Part shown: positions 41,639-50,369 of the stretch, piece by piece
Numbering within the stretch: the first letter of the stretch is position 1
Layout: each line of letters opens with the position of its first letter
DNA from: Sorangium aterium
Lineage (GTDB): Bacteria; Myxococcota_A; Polyangia; Polyangiales; Polyangiaceae
DNA: 64,000 bases
Direction: 5' to 3'
Assembly: GCF_028368935.1 (NCBI RefSeq)
Contig: NZ_JAQNDK010000004.1
Location: forward strand, 372,001-436,000
The notes under the pieces: model-generated
Database searches by the model: none
What the model saw: only the letters and a program-made list of their open reading frames with translations
Told to the model about the DNA's origin: nothing
Program-made: the position numbers and the translations under genes

Positions 41639-42526
41639 TCAGAGCGTCGAGACGAGCGCGGCGACGCCGGCGTCGGCGGCGAGCTCCGGGGCGCGCTGCG
41701 CCGCAGCGCCGAAGGTGCGGCCGGCGATCTCCACCGTACCGCTCCAGGGGCCCGAGGCGGTCTTCGCCGGCAGGTCCAGCTTCTCGAGCGCCTCGGTGTT
41801 GACGTCGGGCGTCACCGGTCCGCCGTACGCCTTCGCGCCCTTCCACGCGAAGACGTAGAGCAGCGGCGTCGACTTCAACCCGTCGCGCTTGGCGAGCTCG
41901 GCGATGTCGCGCTTGGCCGCCTCCTGCAGCCGGTACGCGTAGGCGCGGAACGACCAGCCCGTGACGAAGAGGCCCTGGAGCTCGCCGCCGCTCCGCGTGA
42001 CCGGGTGCACGGCGACCCACTGGAGATCGGGGCCGTTCCTGACCCCGCGCATCTCCTGCATCTCCCCGAACGCCTCGACGACGCCGCTGCCCGGCGCCAG
42101 CACCTTCCTGAGCTCGGGGAACGAGGCCAGGACGGACCTGTTCGCGAGCATGTCCGGATCGGCCTCGCTGCGCAGCACCGTGCCGCTCGGATCGGCGAAA
42201 GAGAAGAAGGTGCTCTTGGCGAACTCGAGCTCCTTCACCGAGGCGCGCGCTCCCGCGATCGCCTTCTGGAGCCCGAGCAGGTTCGCGCCCGGGTCGGTGT
42301 CCACCAGCGCCGCGAGCTTCTGCGAGCCCGCGGGGAGGCCGGTCCGCACCTGGCCGACGTCCTCCGCGACCAGCGGCGCGAGCTTGGCGCAGAGCTCCGC
42401 GGCGTGCTTCTGGGACGTCTTGCCGTCCTCCTGACACGCGCTCGCGCTACCGAGCGCGGCGGCCAGCGCACAGGCGAGCACGGCAGGCTTGCTTTCGCTT
42501 CGGGCGAAGGTGGAAGAGCGCATCAT
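41639..42526 (-). CDS. Lipoprotein of unknown function
   Basis: 295 residues. MMRSSTFARSESKPAVLACA with LGSASAC gives a lipobox and Cys at ~31. The mature protein has a helical first half (KHAAELCAKLAPLVAEDVGQ) and a mixed second half resembling a double-Cache/PAS-like sensory fold (ADPSGTVLRSEADPDMLANR, VEAFGEMQEMRGVRNGPDLQ, VHPVTRSGGELQGLFVTGWS). A Cache-type ligand sensor is only an impression. It lies upstream of the NifU-C-like gene at 43 bp. Confidence 0.75.
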   Translation of the reverse strand: MMRSSTFARSESKPAVLACALAAALGSASACQEDGKTSQKHAAELCAKLAPLVAEDVGQVRTGLPAGSQKLAALVDTDPGANLLGLQKAIAGARASVKELEFAKSTFFSFADPSGTVLRSEADPDMLANRSVLASFPELRKVLAPGSGVVEAFGEMQEMRGVRNGPDLQWVAVHPVTRSGGELQGLFVTGWSFRAYAYRLQEAAKRDIAELAKRDGLKSTPLLYVFAWKGAKAYGGPVTPDVNTEALEKLDLPAKTASGPWSGTVEIAGRTFGAAAQRAPELAADAGVAALVSTL

Positions 42527-42579
42527 CGAGAACGACTCTCCGAGGCGAGCGGAGTTCCGGCGGCCGGGACCATCGCGCC

Positions 42580-43923
42580 TCACAGGGTTTCCGGGGTTAC
42601 AAAGATGATCTCGACCCGGGCGTTGCGGGCGCGCTCGCTGCCCCCCGGATCGACGACCGGGGACGCGGATCCCGCGAGGAACGGCGCGATGGACGGGCTC
42701 GCGGGCGCCCCCGCGGCGGCCGTTCCTCGCGCCGGGCCCAGGGCGCGGACGACGGCATCGGCCCGCGCCGACCATGCAGGCTCTTCCCTGGCGCTGAGCT
42801 CCCGGTCCGTGTGCACGACGACGGCCACGGGAAAGGAGGGGTGCGCCGTGGCGACCAGCGCAAGGTCGTGGAGGCGCGCCTCGCCGGCCTTCGTGAGGGC
42901 GTTGCCGGCGAACAGCCCGCGAAGCGTGACAACGATGCCGCGATCGTCGCGGACGGGCGACCAGGTGCCTGCGGCCGACAGCTCTGCGAGGAGCGCATCA
43001 CCGGCGCCAGGCGCGCGGGTCACCGGCGTGGCGGCGCGGCGCGCGGCCGTCAGCGCGGCGAGGCAGCCCGCCCGGGCGCGGGAAGCCTGGTCGATCGGCG
43101 CCGGGATGGCGCGGGTGGAGCCGCTCGCCTCCGCGAGCTCCGCGTCGAGCTTCTTGATCGCGGCGGTCGCTCCCTCGAGCTGCGCCGCGAGCTCGGCGCT
43201 GCCGGGCTGGGCGCCAGCGGGGCTCGCGGTCGCGGGCTGGGCTCCGGCGGGGCTCGCCGCAGCGGGCTGCGCGCCTGCAGGGGTCGCGGCAGCGGGCTGG
43301 GCGCCAGCGGGGCTCGCGGCAGCGGGCTGGGCGCCAGCGGGGCCGGCGCTTGCGGGCTGCGCGCTGTCCGGCGGCGCCGGCGCGATCAGGAGGCGCGCCG
43401 CGCCGCACAGCAGGCGGGCCTGGAGCGCGAGCGAGCGCGCTGCGGCGAGGCGCGCCTTCTCGCGATCCGCGTCGGCCTTGCCCGACGGGACCACGGGTTG
43501 CGCGTCGCGGGCGACCTTGGTCCGCATGTCGAGCGCGTCGACCTCGGCCGCGACGCGCGACTGCTCGGCCTCGAGGCCCGCGAGCGACGCCTCGCCGGCG
43601 GAGCGCTGCGCCTTCGCCTCGGTCTCGGCCGCCTCGGCCCGAGCCACCCGCGAGAGCGCTTGCGCGTGCGCATGCGCCGCGATGGCCTGCTCGCCCAGGA
43701 TCTGCGCCCCGGATCGATCCTCGCTCTCGAGCGCGGCGAGCGCGTCGCCGCGGAGCTTCTCCGCCCGCGCGAACGCGCCCGGCGCGTACCGCTTCGACTC
43801 GGCGGCGACCGCCCCCGCGCGGACATGATCGAGCTCATCGAGCACCGCTGGCCGCGGGATCGGCGCGCACGCGCCGAGGAGCATCCCCGCGATGGCGACC
43901 CCTGCGAGGCGACGCGCGCTCAA
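42580..43923 (-). CDS. OmpA-like lipoprotein with DUF4398-like helical region
   Basis: 447 residues from TTG 43923 (MSARRLAGVAIAGMLLGAC, lipobox LGAC). Residues ~25-130 are Ala/Glu helical and resemble DUF4398. The linker (about 180-235) holds five to six nine-residue PAGAQPAAA repeats, coded around 43208-43370. The C-terminal ~120 residues look like a divergent OmpA peptidoglycan-binding domain (GIVVTLRGLFAGNALTKAGE, ending SERARNARVEIIFV). The TTG overlaps the TGA of the upstream gene (TTGA), so translation is coupled. Confidence 0.78.
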   Translation of the reverse strand: MSARRLAGVAIAGMLLGACAPIPRPAVLDELDHVRAGAVAAESKRYAPGAFARAEKLRGDALAALESEDRSGAQILGEQAIAAHAHAQALSRVARAEAAETEAKAQRSAGEASLAGLEAEQSRVAAEVDALDMRTKVARDAQPVVPSGKADADREKARLAAARSLALQARLLCGAARLLIAPAPPDSAQPASAGPAGAQPAAASPAGAQPAAATPAGAQPAAASPAGAQPATASPAGAQPGSAELAAQLEGATAAIKKLDAELAEASGSTRAIPAPIDQASRARAGCLAALTAARRAATPVTRAPGAGDALLAELSAAGTWSPVRDDRGIVVTLRGLFAGNALTKAGEARLHDLALVATAHPSFPVAVVVHTDRELSAREEPAWSARADAVVRALGPARGTAAAGAPASPSIAPFLAGSASPVVDPGGSERARNARVEIIFVTPETL

Positions 43924-44705
43924 GGCCTGCCCTCCTGGCCCGCGGGAGCCGTCGCCTTGGCGGCGCCGCCCTTGGGCCCGGCGCCTGGCGCCGCGGCGGC
44001 GGCCCGCTCGGCCCCCCGCGTCGCCGGCCTCGCCTCCTTGGGCGTCGCGCCTCTCTTGCCGGCCTCGATCCGCTGCGCTTCGACGTCCGCCGCCGTCCTT
44101 GTCGCCTCGCGCGCCTCGGCCTCGATCCGATCGAGCTCCGCCGCGGCGCGGCCTCGCCGCGCCTGCGTCTCTTCGAGCAGCGCGCGCGCCCGCTCGAGCT
44201 TCGTCTCGACCTCGCGCGCGCGCTTCGCGGCCTCCACGGCCGTCGCCTCCGCCGCAGCGGCGCGCAGCAGCGTCCTCGCCGTCTCCGCCCACTCGAGGGC
44301 CACCGCGTCGAGCTGCCGCGCGTGCGCCGCGTCGCCCGCCGCGCGCGCGCCCTGGGCGCGCTGGAGCGCGCGCTTCGCCTGCGCCACCGGCTCGGCCACG
44401 ACCCTCGCGGCGCTCGGCGAAGGCCCGCTCGCTGCGATCGGCTCGACGGGCGGCGTCCCGACGGCGGCCTTCTCGCCGTCGACGGCCTTCTCGCCGGCGA
44501 CGGCTGCGGGCGGGGGCGCGACGCGGCCCTCGATCTCGCGGAGGATCTGCGCCGCCTTGGCGCCGTCGCCGGGGGGCGGCGCGGGCACGGCGGCGAGCGG
44601 CTTCTCTCCTCCGCCGTGCGCCAGGGCGTCGGCGCTGCCGAGCGTGGCCGCGAGGGCGAGGAGCAGCGCCTGGCTCGACCGGCGCTGCCGCGCGTCACAG
44701 GGCAT
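43920..44705 (-). CDS. Exported Ala-rich coiled-coil protein
   Basis: 261 residues from ATG 44705 (GTG 44720 possible). The signal is SSQALLLALAATLGSADALA. A Pro/Ala linker precedes a long Ala/Glu/Arg helix (about 105-220; VAQAKRALQRAQGARAAGDA, LEWAETARTLLRAAAAEATA), related in style to DUF4398/TolA-like helices. The C-terminus is low complexity. It is coupled to the OmpA-like lipoprotein gene, so both probably act in the cell envelope. Confidence 0.7.
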   Translation of the reverse strand: MPCDARQRRSSQALLLALAATLGSADALAHGGGEKPLAAVPAPPPGDGAKAAQILREIEGRVAPPPAAVAGEKAVDGEKAAVGTPPVEPIAASGPSPSAARVVAEPVAQAKRALQRAQGARAAGDAAHARQLDAVALEWAETARTLLRAAAAEATAVEAAKRAREVETKLERARALLEETQARRGRAAAELDRIEAEAREATRTAADVEAQRIEAGKRGATPKEARPATRGAERAAAAAPGAGPKGGAAKATAPAGQEGRP

Positions 44706-44811
44706 GGGGCGGGAACGCACGTCCGCCAGGTAGCAAACAGGGCTTCCGCGAGCAAGCGCAGCGGCGCCGCGGCTGCAGGGACGCGCGCGTGGCCGACGCG
44801 GGCAGCTCGCG

Positions 44812-45294
44812 TCACTCCGGAAGGAAGTTGCGGATGGCCCAGTCGATCTGCTGCTGATGCCGCTCGACCAGCGCCTTCGCGCCGCCCGCCTCGTGGAGGA
44901 AGACGCGATCGTCGTTGACGAAGACGGTGAGGTAATAAAGGTGCGCTTCCTTCCCCTCGTCGTGCCCGAAGCGCAGCTGGACGCCCGGCTGGCCGTTCCG
45001 GGCCTTCACGTCGGTCTTGCCGAGCAGCGCGTAGCCGCCGCCCTCGCGCAGCCGCTTCTCGATCACGCGGGACCAGAAGGCGAGGTCGCCCTTCGGATCG
45101 TTCTCGAACGCGCGGATCCCGATCACCAGCCCTTCGGCGGTGGTCGCGCGGTACTCGTCGTCGCCGTAGCGATCGCCGAGGTCGACGAACCCCGGCGGGG
45201 TCGCCGGGACGAAGGGCCGGCCGCAGCCGATCGGCGCCGCCGCTCCGGCGAGCGAGGCGAGGAGGACGAAGGCGTGGCGAAGGGAGTGGTTCAT
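44812..45294 (-). CDS. Small lipoprotein of unknown function
   Basis: 160 residues. MNHSLRHAFVLLASLAGAAA, then PIGCGRPFVP, is a lipoprotein signal. The mature domain (FVDLGDRYGDDEYRATTAEG, LYYLTVFVNDDRVFLHEAGG) is a single alpha/beta unit of the PsbP/LpqN type by appearance. It follows the DUF4349 gene by 14 bp and is likely co-transcribed with it. Confidence 0.78.
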   Translation of the reverse strand: MNHSLRHAFVLLASLAGAAAPIGCGRPFVPATPPGFVDLGDRYGDDEYRATTAEGLVIGIRAFENDPKGDLAFWSRVIEKRLREGGGYALLGKTDVKARNGQPGVQLRFGHDEGKEAHLYYLTVFVNDDRVFLHEAGGAKALVERHQQQIDWAIRNFLPE

Positions 45295-45308
45295 CGGAGG
45301 CGCCCGGT

Positions 45309-46232
45309 TCACAGGTTGAGGAGCCGCGAGAGGCCGAGCTCGTTGAGCCAGTCGATGGGGAGCCGCGGTCCCGACGGGGCGAGGGTCTCCGTCGAGCGCG
45401 GCTGGAAGGTCACGGTGAGGGTCGAGAAGGCGACCCGATCGCGCAGGAACTTGAGCCGCCCCTCGAGGCGCTCGAGCTCGCTGGACACGCGCGCGAGCTC
45501 GCGCTCCAGCTGGATCGACTCCTCGACCTTGGCGGCCTTCTCGAGGAGCTTCTCCAGGCGATCGCGCACGGCACGCGCGTTCCGGATGCGGATGCCGAGA
45601 TCGAGGAACTCCTCGGTCACGTCCTCGGCGACCACGTTGCGCTGGAGGATGTCGCCGAGCCCCTCCAGGCGCTTCAGCGCCTCGTCGAACCGGGCGGCGG
45701 GGATGCGGATCGTGATCGTCCGATCGTCGCGGCGGGCGAGGAAGCCGCCGAGATCCCGCGCGAGCGCTTCGACCTTGCCGAGCGACGCGCCCACCTCGAA
45801 CACCGCCATCGCGATGTCCGCCGTGTAGACGAGGAGGGGCGCGCGCGCCGCGCTCACCTCGCCGGCGGCCTGGGGCGCGCCCTGCGGTGCGGCGCCGGAC
45901 GAGGTCGGCGCCGGCTGCGGCGTAGCGGCGGTCGGCGCCGGCCTCGCCGCCGGGGGCTGAGCGCCGCCGCCGGGCGCCGGCGGCGGCGCAGCCTTGGCGA
46001 AATCCCCCGCCGCCGACACCTCGGCGTCGTACGACTCCTCGCGCACCGACCCCGAGCGCGTCGACGCGCCGGTCGTCTGCATGACGCCAGGAGGCATCCC
46101 TGCCACCGGGGCCGGCGCCGCTCCGTACGACGGCGAGCTGGAGGCGTCGCGCGCCGCCGAAGGGGCGGAGCTGCAGGCGGTGGGGCCGGCGAGCGAGGCA
46201 AGGAGAGCCCAGACGGGCAGCGTTCTTCGCAT
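45309..46232 (-). CDS. DUF4349 lipoprotein
   Basis: 307 residues from ATG 46232 (MRRTLPVWALLASLAGPTAC, lipobox). A Pro/Ala linker precedes the DUF4349 domain (about 130-290): LLVYTADIAMAVFEVGASLG, FLARRDDRTITIRIPAARFD, VVAEDVTEEFLDLGIRIRNA, and a coiled coil ending with FLRDRVAFSTLTVTF. It is probably membrane-associated. No C-terminal TM helix is seen, unlike many family members. Confidence 0.88.
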   Translation of the reverse strand: MRRTLPVWALLASLAGPTACSSAPSAARDASSSPSYGAAPAPVAGMPPGVMQTTGASTRSGSVREESYDAEVSAAGDFAKAAPPPAPGGGAQPPAARPAPTAATPQPAPTSSGAAPQGAPQAAGEVSAARAPLLVYTADIAMAVFEVGASLGKVEALARDLGGFLARRDDRTITIRIPAARFDEALKRLEGLGDILQRNVVAEDVTEEFLDLGIRIRNARAVRDRLEKLLEKAAKVEESIQLERELARVSSELERLEGRLKFLRDRVAFSTLTVTFQPRSTETLAPSGPRLPIDWLNELGLSRLLNL

Positions 46233-46316
46233 GGTTCCTCGGAGCATGGAGCCGGTGGCAGGCGCTCAACGCGCCGCTTCGGCCGACCTTACACCAGGAG
46301 CGCCTCCGGGCGGCGC

Positions 46317-46868
46317 CTACGCCGCCCCGGGCACGCGGCGGAGCTGGCGCGCCCAGTACGAGACGCCCGCGGCCGCGCCCGCGATCGCCGACGCGGCGAG
46401 CATCGCGGTCAGCGCCGAGGGGAGCGCGATCGCGGCGAAGACCGCCGCGAACTGCACCGCCGTGGCGAGCTTGCCAGGGATGTTGGCGCTCGCCGTCGAC
46501 AGGCGCGCGCCCTGGAAGCGGCGGCTCACCGCGATCCAGAGCGCGAGCGGCAGCTCGAGGAGCTCGCGGGCGAGCAGCGCCGGGATGCCCCAGAGGGGGA
46601 GCGCGCCGCTCTCGAGGAGCGTGCCCACCACCGCGAGCGCGAACACCTTGTCCGCGATCGGGTCGACGATCGCCCCGGTGGGCGTCACCTGACCGGAGCG
46701 GCGGGCCAGCCAGCCGTCGAGCACGTCCGTCAGGCCTGCGCAGCAGAGGACGGTGAGGGCGAGCGCAGGCTGCGTGGCCACGATCGGGAACAGCGCCGCC
46801 AGCGGCAGCCGGGCCAAGCTCAGGAGGTTCGGCGGAAGCGCGAGATCGCGCGGAGACAGGGGCGACAT
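46317..46868 (-). CDS. CDP-alcohol phosphatidyltransferase
   Basis: 183 residues with several TM helices. The catalytic motif D-x2-DG-x2-AR-x8-G-x3-D-x3-D is intact in TDVLDGWLARRSGQV then TPTGAIVDPIADKVF. It makes phospholipids such as PGP or related lipids from CDP-diacylglycerol; the alcohol cannot be told from sequence. It is upstream of the DUF4349 lipoprotein gene at 84 bp and in the same direction. Confidence 0.9.
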   Translation of the reverse strand: MSPLSPRDLALPPNLLSLARLPLAALFPIVATQPALALTVLCCAGLTDVLDGWLARRSGQVTPTGAIVDPIADKVFALAVVGTLLESGALPLWGIPALLARELLELPLALWIAVSRRFQGARLSTASANIPGKLATAVQFAAVFAAIALPSALTAMLAASAIAGAAAGVSYWARQLRRVPGAA

Positions 46869-47025
46869 GCGAGGAACTCCACGCGCCGCATGCGACGCAG
46901 AAGCCGGGACCCTGACCCGCGTCGAGCGCGGTCGAGCCCGCCTTAACCCAGTCGAGCGCGGCCCTGCCCGCCGCGCCCCGGCCGGCAGCCGCGCCGGTCC
47001 GCTTACCGCGAGGCGCCGCCGAGGA

Positions 47026-47460
47026 TCAGCTGGCCACGCGCACCGTGAGCACGGGGATGTTGCTCTTCCGGATCACCTGCTCGGCGACGCTCCCGAGGAA
47101 GAGGTGCGTGATCCCCCGCCGGCCGTGCGTGCCCATGACGATCATCGCCGCCCCCTGCTCCTCGGCGGCGGCGAGGATCTCTGTCGCAGGGTCGCCCTCG
47201 CGCAGCGCCGTCGAGAGCCCCCCCGTCTGCGCCGAGAGCTGCTGGACCGCGCGCGACGCGGCGGCGCTCACCTCGGCGTGGAACCCGGGCATCAGCGCCG
47301 GCTCGAGCCCGGGGTACGTGTAGACCGGGAGCTGATAGACGTGCAGCAGCACGACCTGGTGCCCGAGCCTCGCGCCCAGATCCCTCGCGAGCTCGATGGC
47401 CTTCATCGAGGCCGCCTCGAAGTCGACGGGCACCAGTATCACGTTCGCGCCTTCCTTCAT
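47026..47460 (-). CDS. Universal stress protein (UspA family)
   Basis: 144 residues from ATG 47460 (MKEGANVILVPVDFEAASMK). The Usp nucleotide-binding motif G-x2-G-x9-G-S is complete in MGTHGRRGITHLFLGS, with VAEQVIRKSNIPVLTVR at the end. It binds ATP and acts in stress survival. The longer frame upstream is not supported. A 276-bp gap separates it from the next gene upstream. Confidence 0.94.
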   Translation of the reverse strand: MKEGANVILVPVDFEAASMKAIELARDLGARLGHQVVLLHVYQLPVYTYPGLEPALMPGFHAEVSAAASRAVQQLSAQTGGLSTALREGDPATEILAAAEEQGAAMIVMGTHGRRGITHLFLGSVAEQVIRKSNIPVLTVRVAS

Positions 47461-47736
47461 CGCGCTCTCCTCGCACGCGGGACGGGTGTCCCATCGAACT
47501 TCGACCGTCGCTGACCTCCCGGACGCTTTCGCCGCTGGCGGAGGCGCGTCGCGCGCATCTTGGATCCAAAAATTGGCCACTCCCAGGAGAAATCGTTCCG
47601 CCGAGGCCGCGCTGACGCCCTGGGCGGTATGCAGCGCGCTGGGGCGCCGGGGCCGATCCGCCCGGATTCCGGCGGCAAATCGGGTGTCACGCGGGCGCGC
47701 CGCGGCGAGCACGGCAGCGCAGGAGCGCGGCCGCGA

Positions 47737-48201
47737 TCACCTGGCGGACTGCTGGGGCCGCATGCGCGCGCGATCGAGCGCGCTGTCGAGATCGACGTCG
47801 TCGGCAGGGGCGGGCGCCGCGGGTGCAGGCTCGCCGCCGGCGCGCGCGCGCTGGTGCTCCGCGGCGCGCTGGCTCTGCCGCGCGCGCTCGAGGGCGCTCT
47901 GGTTCGCGCGCACGAGCGAGGACAGCAGCGAGCACTGCGCCCTCCGCCGCGCCACGTAGGCGGCGTCGCGCGCGGAGGGCGAGCGCGGGTTCCTCCGCTC
48001 CTCGCGCTCGGCGATCGCGAGCGCCTGCTCGGCCTGCTTCAGCTCGGCGATCGCGAGCGGGGAGAGCGGGTTGTCCCGCGCCTGCACGACGGCGGCGCGC
48101 GCCGTGACGAGCTCGGGAGGCGGCCCGGCCGCGCTCCGAGCGCAGCCGGCGAGCGAGAGCGCCAGCGCGAGCGGGACCGCGGCGCGCGCGCGGCCCGTCA
48201 C
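47737..48201 (-). CDS. DUF4398-like lipoprotein (second of a coupled pair)
   Basis: 154 residues from GTG 48201 (MTGRARAAVPLALALSLAGC, lipobox LAGC). The mature part is one Ala/Arg/Glu helical region (LVTARAAVVQARDNPLSPLA, IAELKQAEQALAIAEREERR) of the DUF4398 type, with a Pro/Ala tail. Its GTG overlaps the TGA of the upstream paralogue (GTGA). Confidence 0.8.
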   Translation of the reverse strand: MTGRARAAVPLALALSLAGCARSAAGPPPELVTARAAVVQARDNPLSPLAIAELKQAEQALAIAEREERRNPRSPSARDAAYVARRRAQCSLLSSLVRANQSALERARQSQRAAEHQRARAGGEPAPAAPAPADDVDLDSALDRARMRPQQSAR

Positions 48202-48554
48202 TCGGCCCGCCCCGCGAGCGTGCTCGCCTCGTCCAGCGTGCGGCCCGCGGCGTCGCGGAGCCCCGCCTCCCTCACCATGAGCGTCGAGAGCTCCGCGTCG
48301 ACCTCGGCCCTCCGCAGCAGCCAGCGGGCTCCTTCCTTGTCGCCCACCGACAGCCGCCGCCTCGCCTGGGCGAGCTCGCTCTTCGCCAGGGCGAGGTGCA
48401 TCGCCGAGCGCCGGTCCGCGCCCGCGCCCTCCCGCTCCGCCGCGCGGATCGCCGAGAGCGCGTGGGAGAGCTCGGGCGGCGCCGCCGGCGATCGAATGAC
48501 GGCACATCCGGCGAGCTCCAGGGCGGCGAGCACGAGCGCGGCTTTGGCGAACAT
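48198..48554 (-). CDS. DUF4398-like lipoprotein (first of a coupled pair)
   Basis: 118 residues. MFAKAALVLAALELAGCAVI has the lipobox LAGC. The helical domain (LSHALSAIRAAEREGAGADR, LAKSELAQARRRLSVGDKEG) matches DUF4398. It is paralogous to the following gene and to part of the OmpA-like lipoprotein at 42580. All three are probably periplasmic and associate with peptidoglycan or OmpA-type partners. Start ATG 48554. Confidence 0.82.
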   Translation of the reverse strand: MFAKAALVLAALELAGCAVIRSPAAPPELSHALSAIRAAEREGAGADRRSAMHLALAKSELAQARRRLSVGDKEGARWLLRRAEVDAELSTLMVREAGLRDAAGRTLDEASTLAGRAE

Positions 48555-49338
48555 TTGCGTGGATTCCCGATCTCACAGCGCCAGGTGGCACCGTTGTGCA
48601 CCGTGGCGCATCTCGGGCGCCTTTGTGCATCGACCAGGCCAGCGCGCTCCCCTGCGCGCGAGCTTCTCGCTCCAGCGGGGGCGTTCCGCTGCGTGGCCCG
48701 AATGCATGCCGCGGCCCTCGTGCCGTTTCCGGCGCTCGCGCAAAGGATTGCGTGATCCCGCATCGCCTTACGGCGCCTCCGACGGCACGCGCCCCTCGCG
48801 CCGCGCGATACCCCGATCGCGTGCAACAGCGCTTGCGGCAAGTTGTCAGGAGAGTGAACTCCCGGCCTCGACCATCCCACCGATCCGATGACCGAGGGAA
48901 GCCTCCAGGGACAGGCAGCCGGCGGCCAGGGACACAGAGATCGCCACCAGGGACATGGGCAAGAGCCGGGCGCGGGCCGAGGTGCTCCTGCAAGGGACAG
49001 GGAGGCTGCGTATCAGGGACGTGCGGTGAAGCGTCAGGGACCCACATGCGTGCCGCGAGGGACAGGGGGCGACGCGCCAGGGACACCCCGGCGCATCGTC
49101 CTCTGTCCCTGGAGCCGTTCTGTCCAGGCACGCCACGTGTATCCCTGTGGCCGTGTCGCGAAGCTCCCGAGCCTCGCGCGCTTCGATAAGGGCCCTGCGC
49201 CTCTCGGGGCGCACGAGCTCGGGAGTGACGCGTCGAGGTCCTTGTGAAGGGGAGCCCGGTTCACGGCTCTCCGGAATGGATGCCCGGGATTGCCGCTCCG
49301 GACAGGGGGTCCGGCGCCGCAACCCAGGGGAGGTCGAG
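48555..49338. other. 784-bp divergent intergenic region
   Basis: No gene is supported. The left 330 bp contain scattered GTGCA/TGCAT sequences, with promoter elements presumed for the lipoprotein pair. The right part is dominated by the phased CAGGGACA array (48906-49085) and an inverted copy (49104-49111). The ribosome site of the next gene is GGGGAGG at 49326-49332. Confidence 0.7.
48906..49111. repeat. Helically phased array of CAGGGACA octamers
   Basis: Copies start at 48906, 48927, 48948, 48992 (AAGGGACA), 49014 (CAGGGACG), 49035 (CAGGGACC), 49057 (GAGGGACA) and 49078, so spacing is 21, 21, 44, 22, 21, 22, 21. An inverted TGTCCCTG lies at 49104. The period of ~21.5 bp is two helical turns, placing all copies on one DNA face. 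The 22-bp steps break reading frame, which argues against coding. Confidence 0.88.
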
Positions 49339-50220
49339 ATGGCGAAGAAGAAGAGCGATATCGAGCAGTGGTCGGACGTCGTCCAGCAGATGAGCGCCGG
49401 CAATCTCCCGGCGATCACGGTGCCCTTGCACGTGCTCCTCGGGGAGGCGGTCGACGTGGCGAAGTTCTGCGACAAGTACTGGAAGACACAGGTCGATGCC
49501 CAGAAGCGGGTGACCCGCCTGGGCCTCGAGTCGGCGGTCCCGAAGGACGGCAAGAAGGGGGACGCCGCGCGCCTCGGGCCGAGGACGGCAGAAGAGATCC
49601 TCTCGCTGCAGCGCGCCACGCAGGAGGCGCAGACGCGGTATCTCCTGACCGTCGAGAAGAACAAGAGCCCTCGCGAGCGCGGGAAGTTCTTGCTGGGGGA
49701 GATCTCGGCGACGCTGACCTTCTATTTCGACGACGGCGTGGACGACGCAAAGGACGAGATGCTGGCCCGCATCGAGGCGGCGCACGCGGAGGATCCCGAC
49801 ACGGCCGACGCCCTGGCGAGCGCGCTGGACGACTACGCGCTGCTCGGGGAGAAGCACCGCGACGCGCTCGACGGGCTCGGCGGCTTCGAGTCGGCTCACC
49901 TCGACGAGGCGCGCGCCGTGGCGGCCGAGCTGCGGAGCCGGCCGGCGCAGGCGGAGGCGATCTCCAGGCAGGCACAGGAGGCGCTGCTGCTGCGCAACAA
50001 GCTGGCGACGCTGCTGGTCGAGCGCATGGGCCTCGTGCGGAACGCGGCGCGCTTCGTGTTCCGTGGCCAGCCGGAGATCGTGCGCGATGTGACGAGCGCG
50101 TACGAGCGCCGCAAGCGCGCAGCGGCCCGGCGGGCCAAGGCGACGGCGGCACCCTCGCCCGCAGCACCCGCGCCGGCGACGCCTTCGCCAGCGGCGCCAG
50201 CGATGCCCCTGGAGGGCTGA
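49339..50220 (+). CDS. Uncharacterised helical protein
   Basis: 293 residues from ATG 49339 (MAKKKSDIEQWSDVVQQMSA), with a good upstream purine-rich ribosome site. No signal or TM is present. It is predicted mostly helical (LHVLLGEAVDVAKFCDKYWK, DDVDDAKDEMLARIEAAHAE-like acidic helices, ALLLRNKLATLLVERMGLVR) with a Pro/Ala tail. No family is recognised. It is divergent from the DUF4398 lipoproteins, and the phased octamer array lies in its promoter region. Confidence 0.72.
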   Translation: MAKKKSDIEQWSDVVQQMSAGNLPAITVPLHVLLGEAVDVAKFCDKYWKTQVDAQKRVTRLGLESAVPKDGKKGDAARLGPRTAEEILSLQRATQEAQTRYLLTVEKNKSPRERGKFLLGEISATLTFYFDDGVDDAKDEMLARIEAAHAEDPDTADALASALDDYALLGEKHRDALDGLGGFESAHLDEARAVAAELRSRPAQAEAISRQAQEALLLRNKLATLLVERMGLVRNAARFVFRGQPEIVRDVTSAYERRKRAAARRAKATAAPSPAAPAPATPSPAAPAMPLEG

Positions 50221-50305
50221 GCGGCAGGCGAGGGGGCTCGCCTCGCCGCGGCAAGCGATCCAGAGCGCGATCGCAGCCCGAGACACAGGCGTCGAGCGAC
50301 GGTGC

Positions 50306-50343
50306 CCCAGGGAAGCCCAGCGCTTCCGCTGAGCTTCCCTGGG
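50306..50343 (+). promoter_or_regulatory. 38-nt hairpin upstream of the toxin-antitoxin pair
   Basis: CCCAGGGAAGC (50306-50316) and GCTTCCCTGGG (50333-50343) are perfect inverted repeats. Inside them AGCG-CTTC-CGCT makes a second stem. It ends 26 bp before the antitoxin ATG. It could terminate the previous gene or be the operator for antitoxin autoregulation. There is no T-run. Confidence 0.7.
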
Positions 50344-50369
50344 CGGACCCCGGATGGTACGCTGCGGTC

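Noticed and set aside
48906-49111. CRISPR array
   Set aside because: Repeats are 8 bp with 13-14-bp gaps, far shorter than CRISPR repeats and spacers, and no cas genes are nearby.
48888-49247. Open frame across the CAGGGACA array with 7-residue periodicity (QGQAAGG, QGHRDRH)
   Set aside because: Several repeat steps are 22 bp, which breaks the heptad frame, and there is no ribosome site or family likeness. A non-coding array explains it better.
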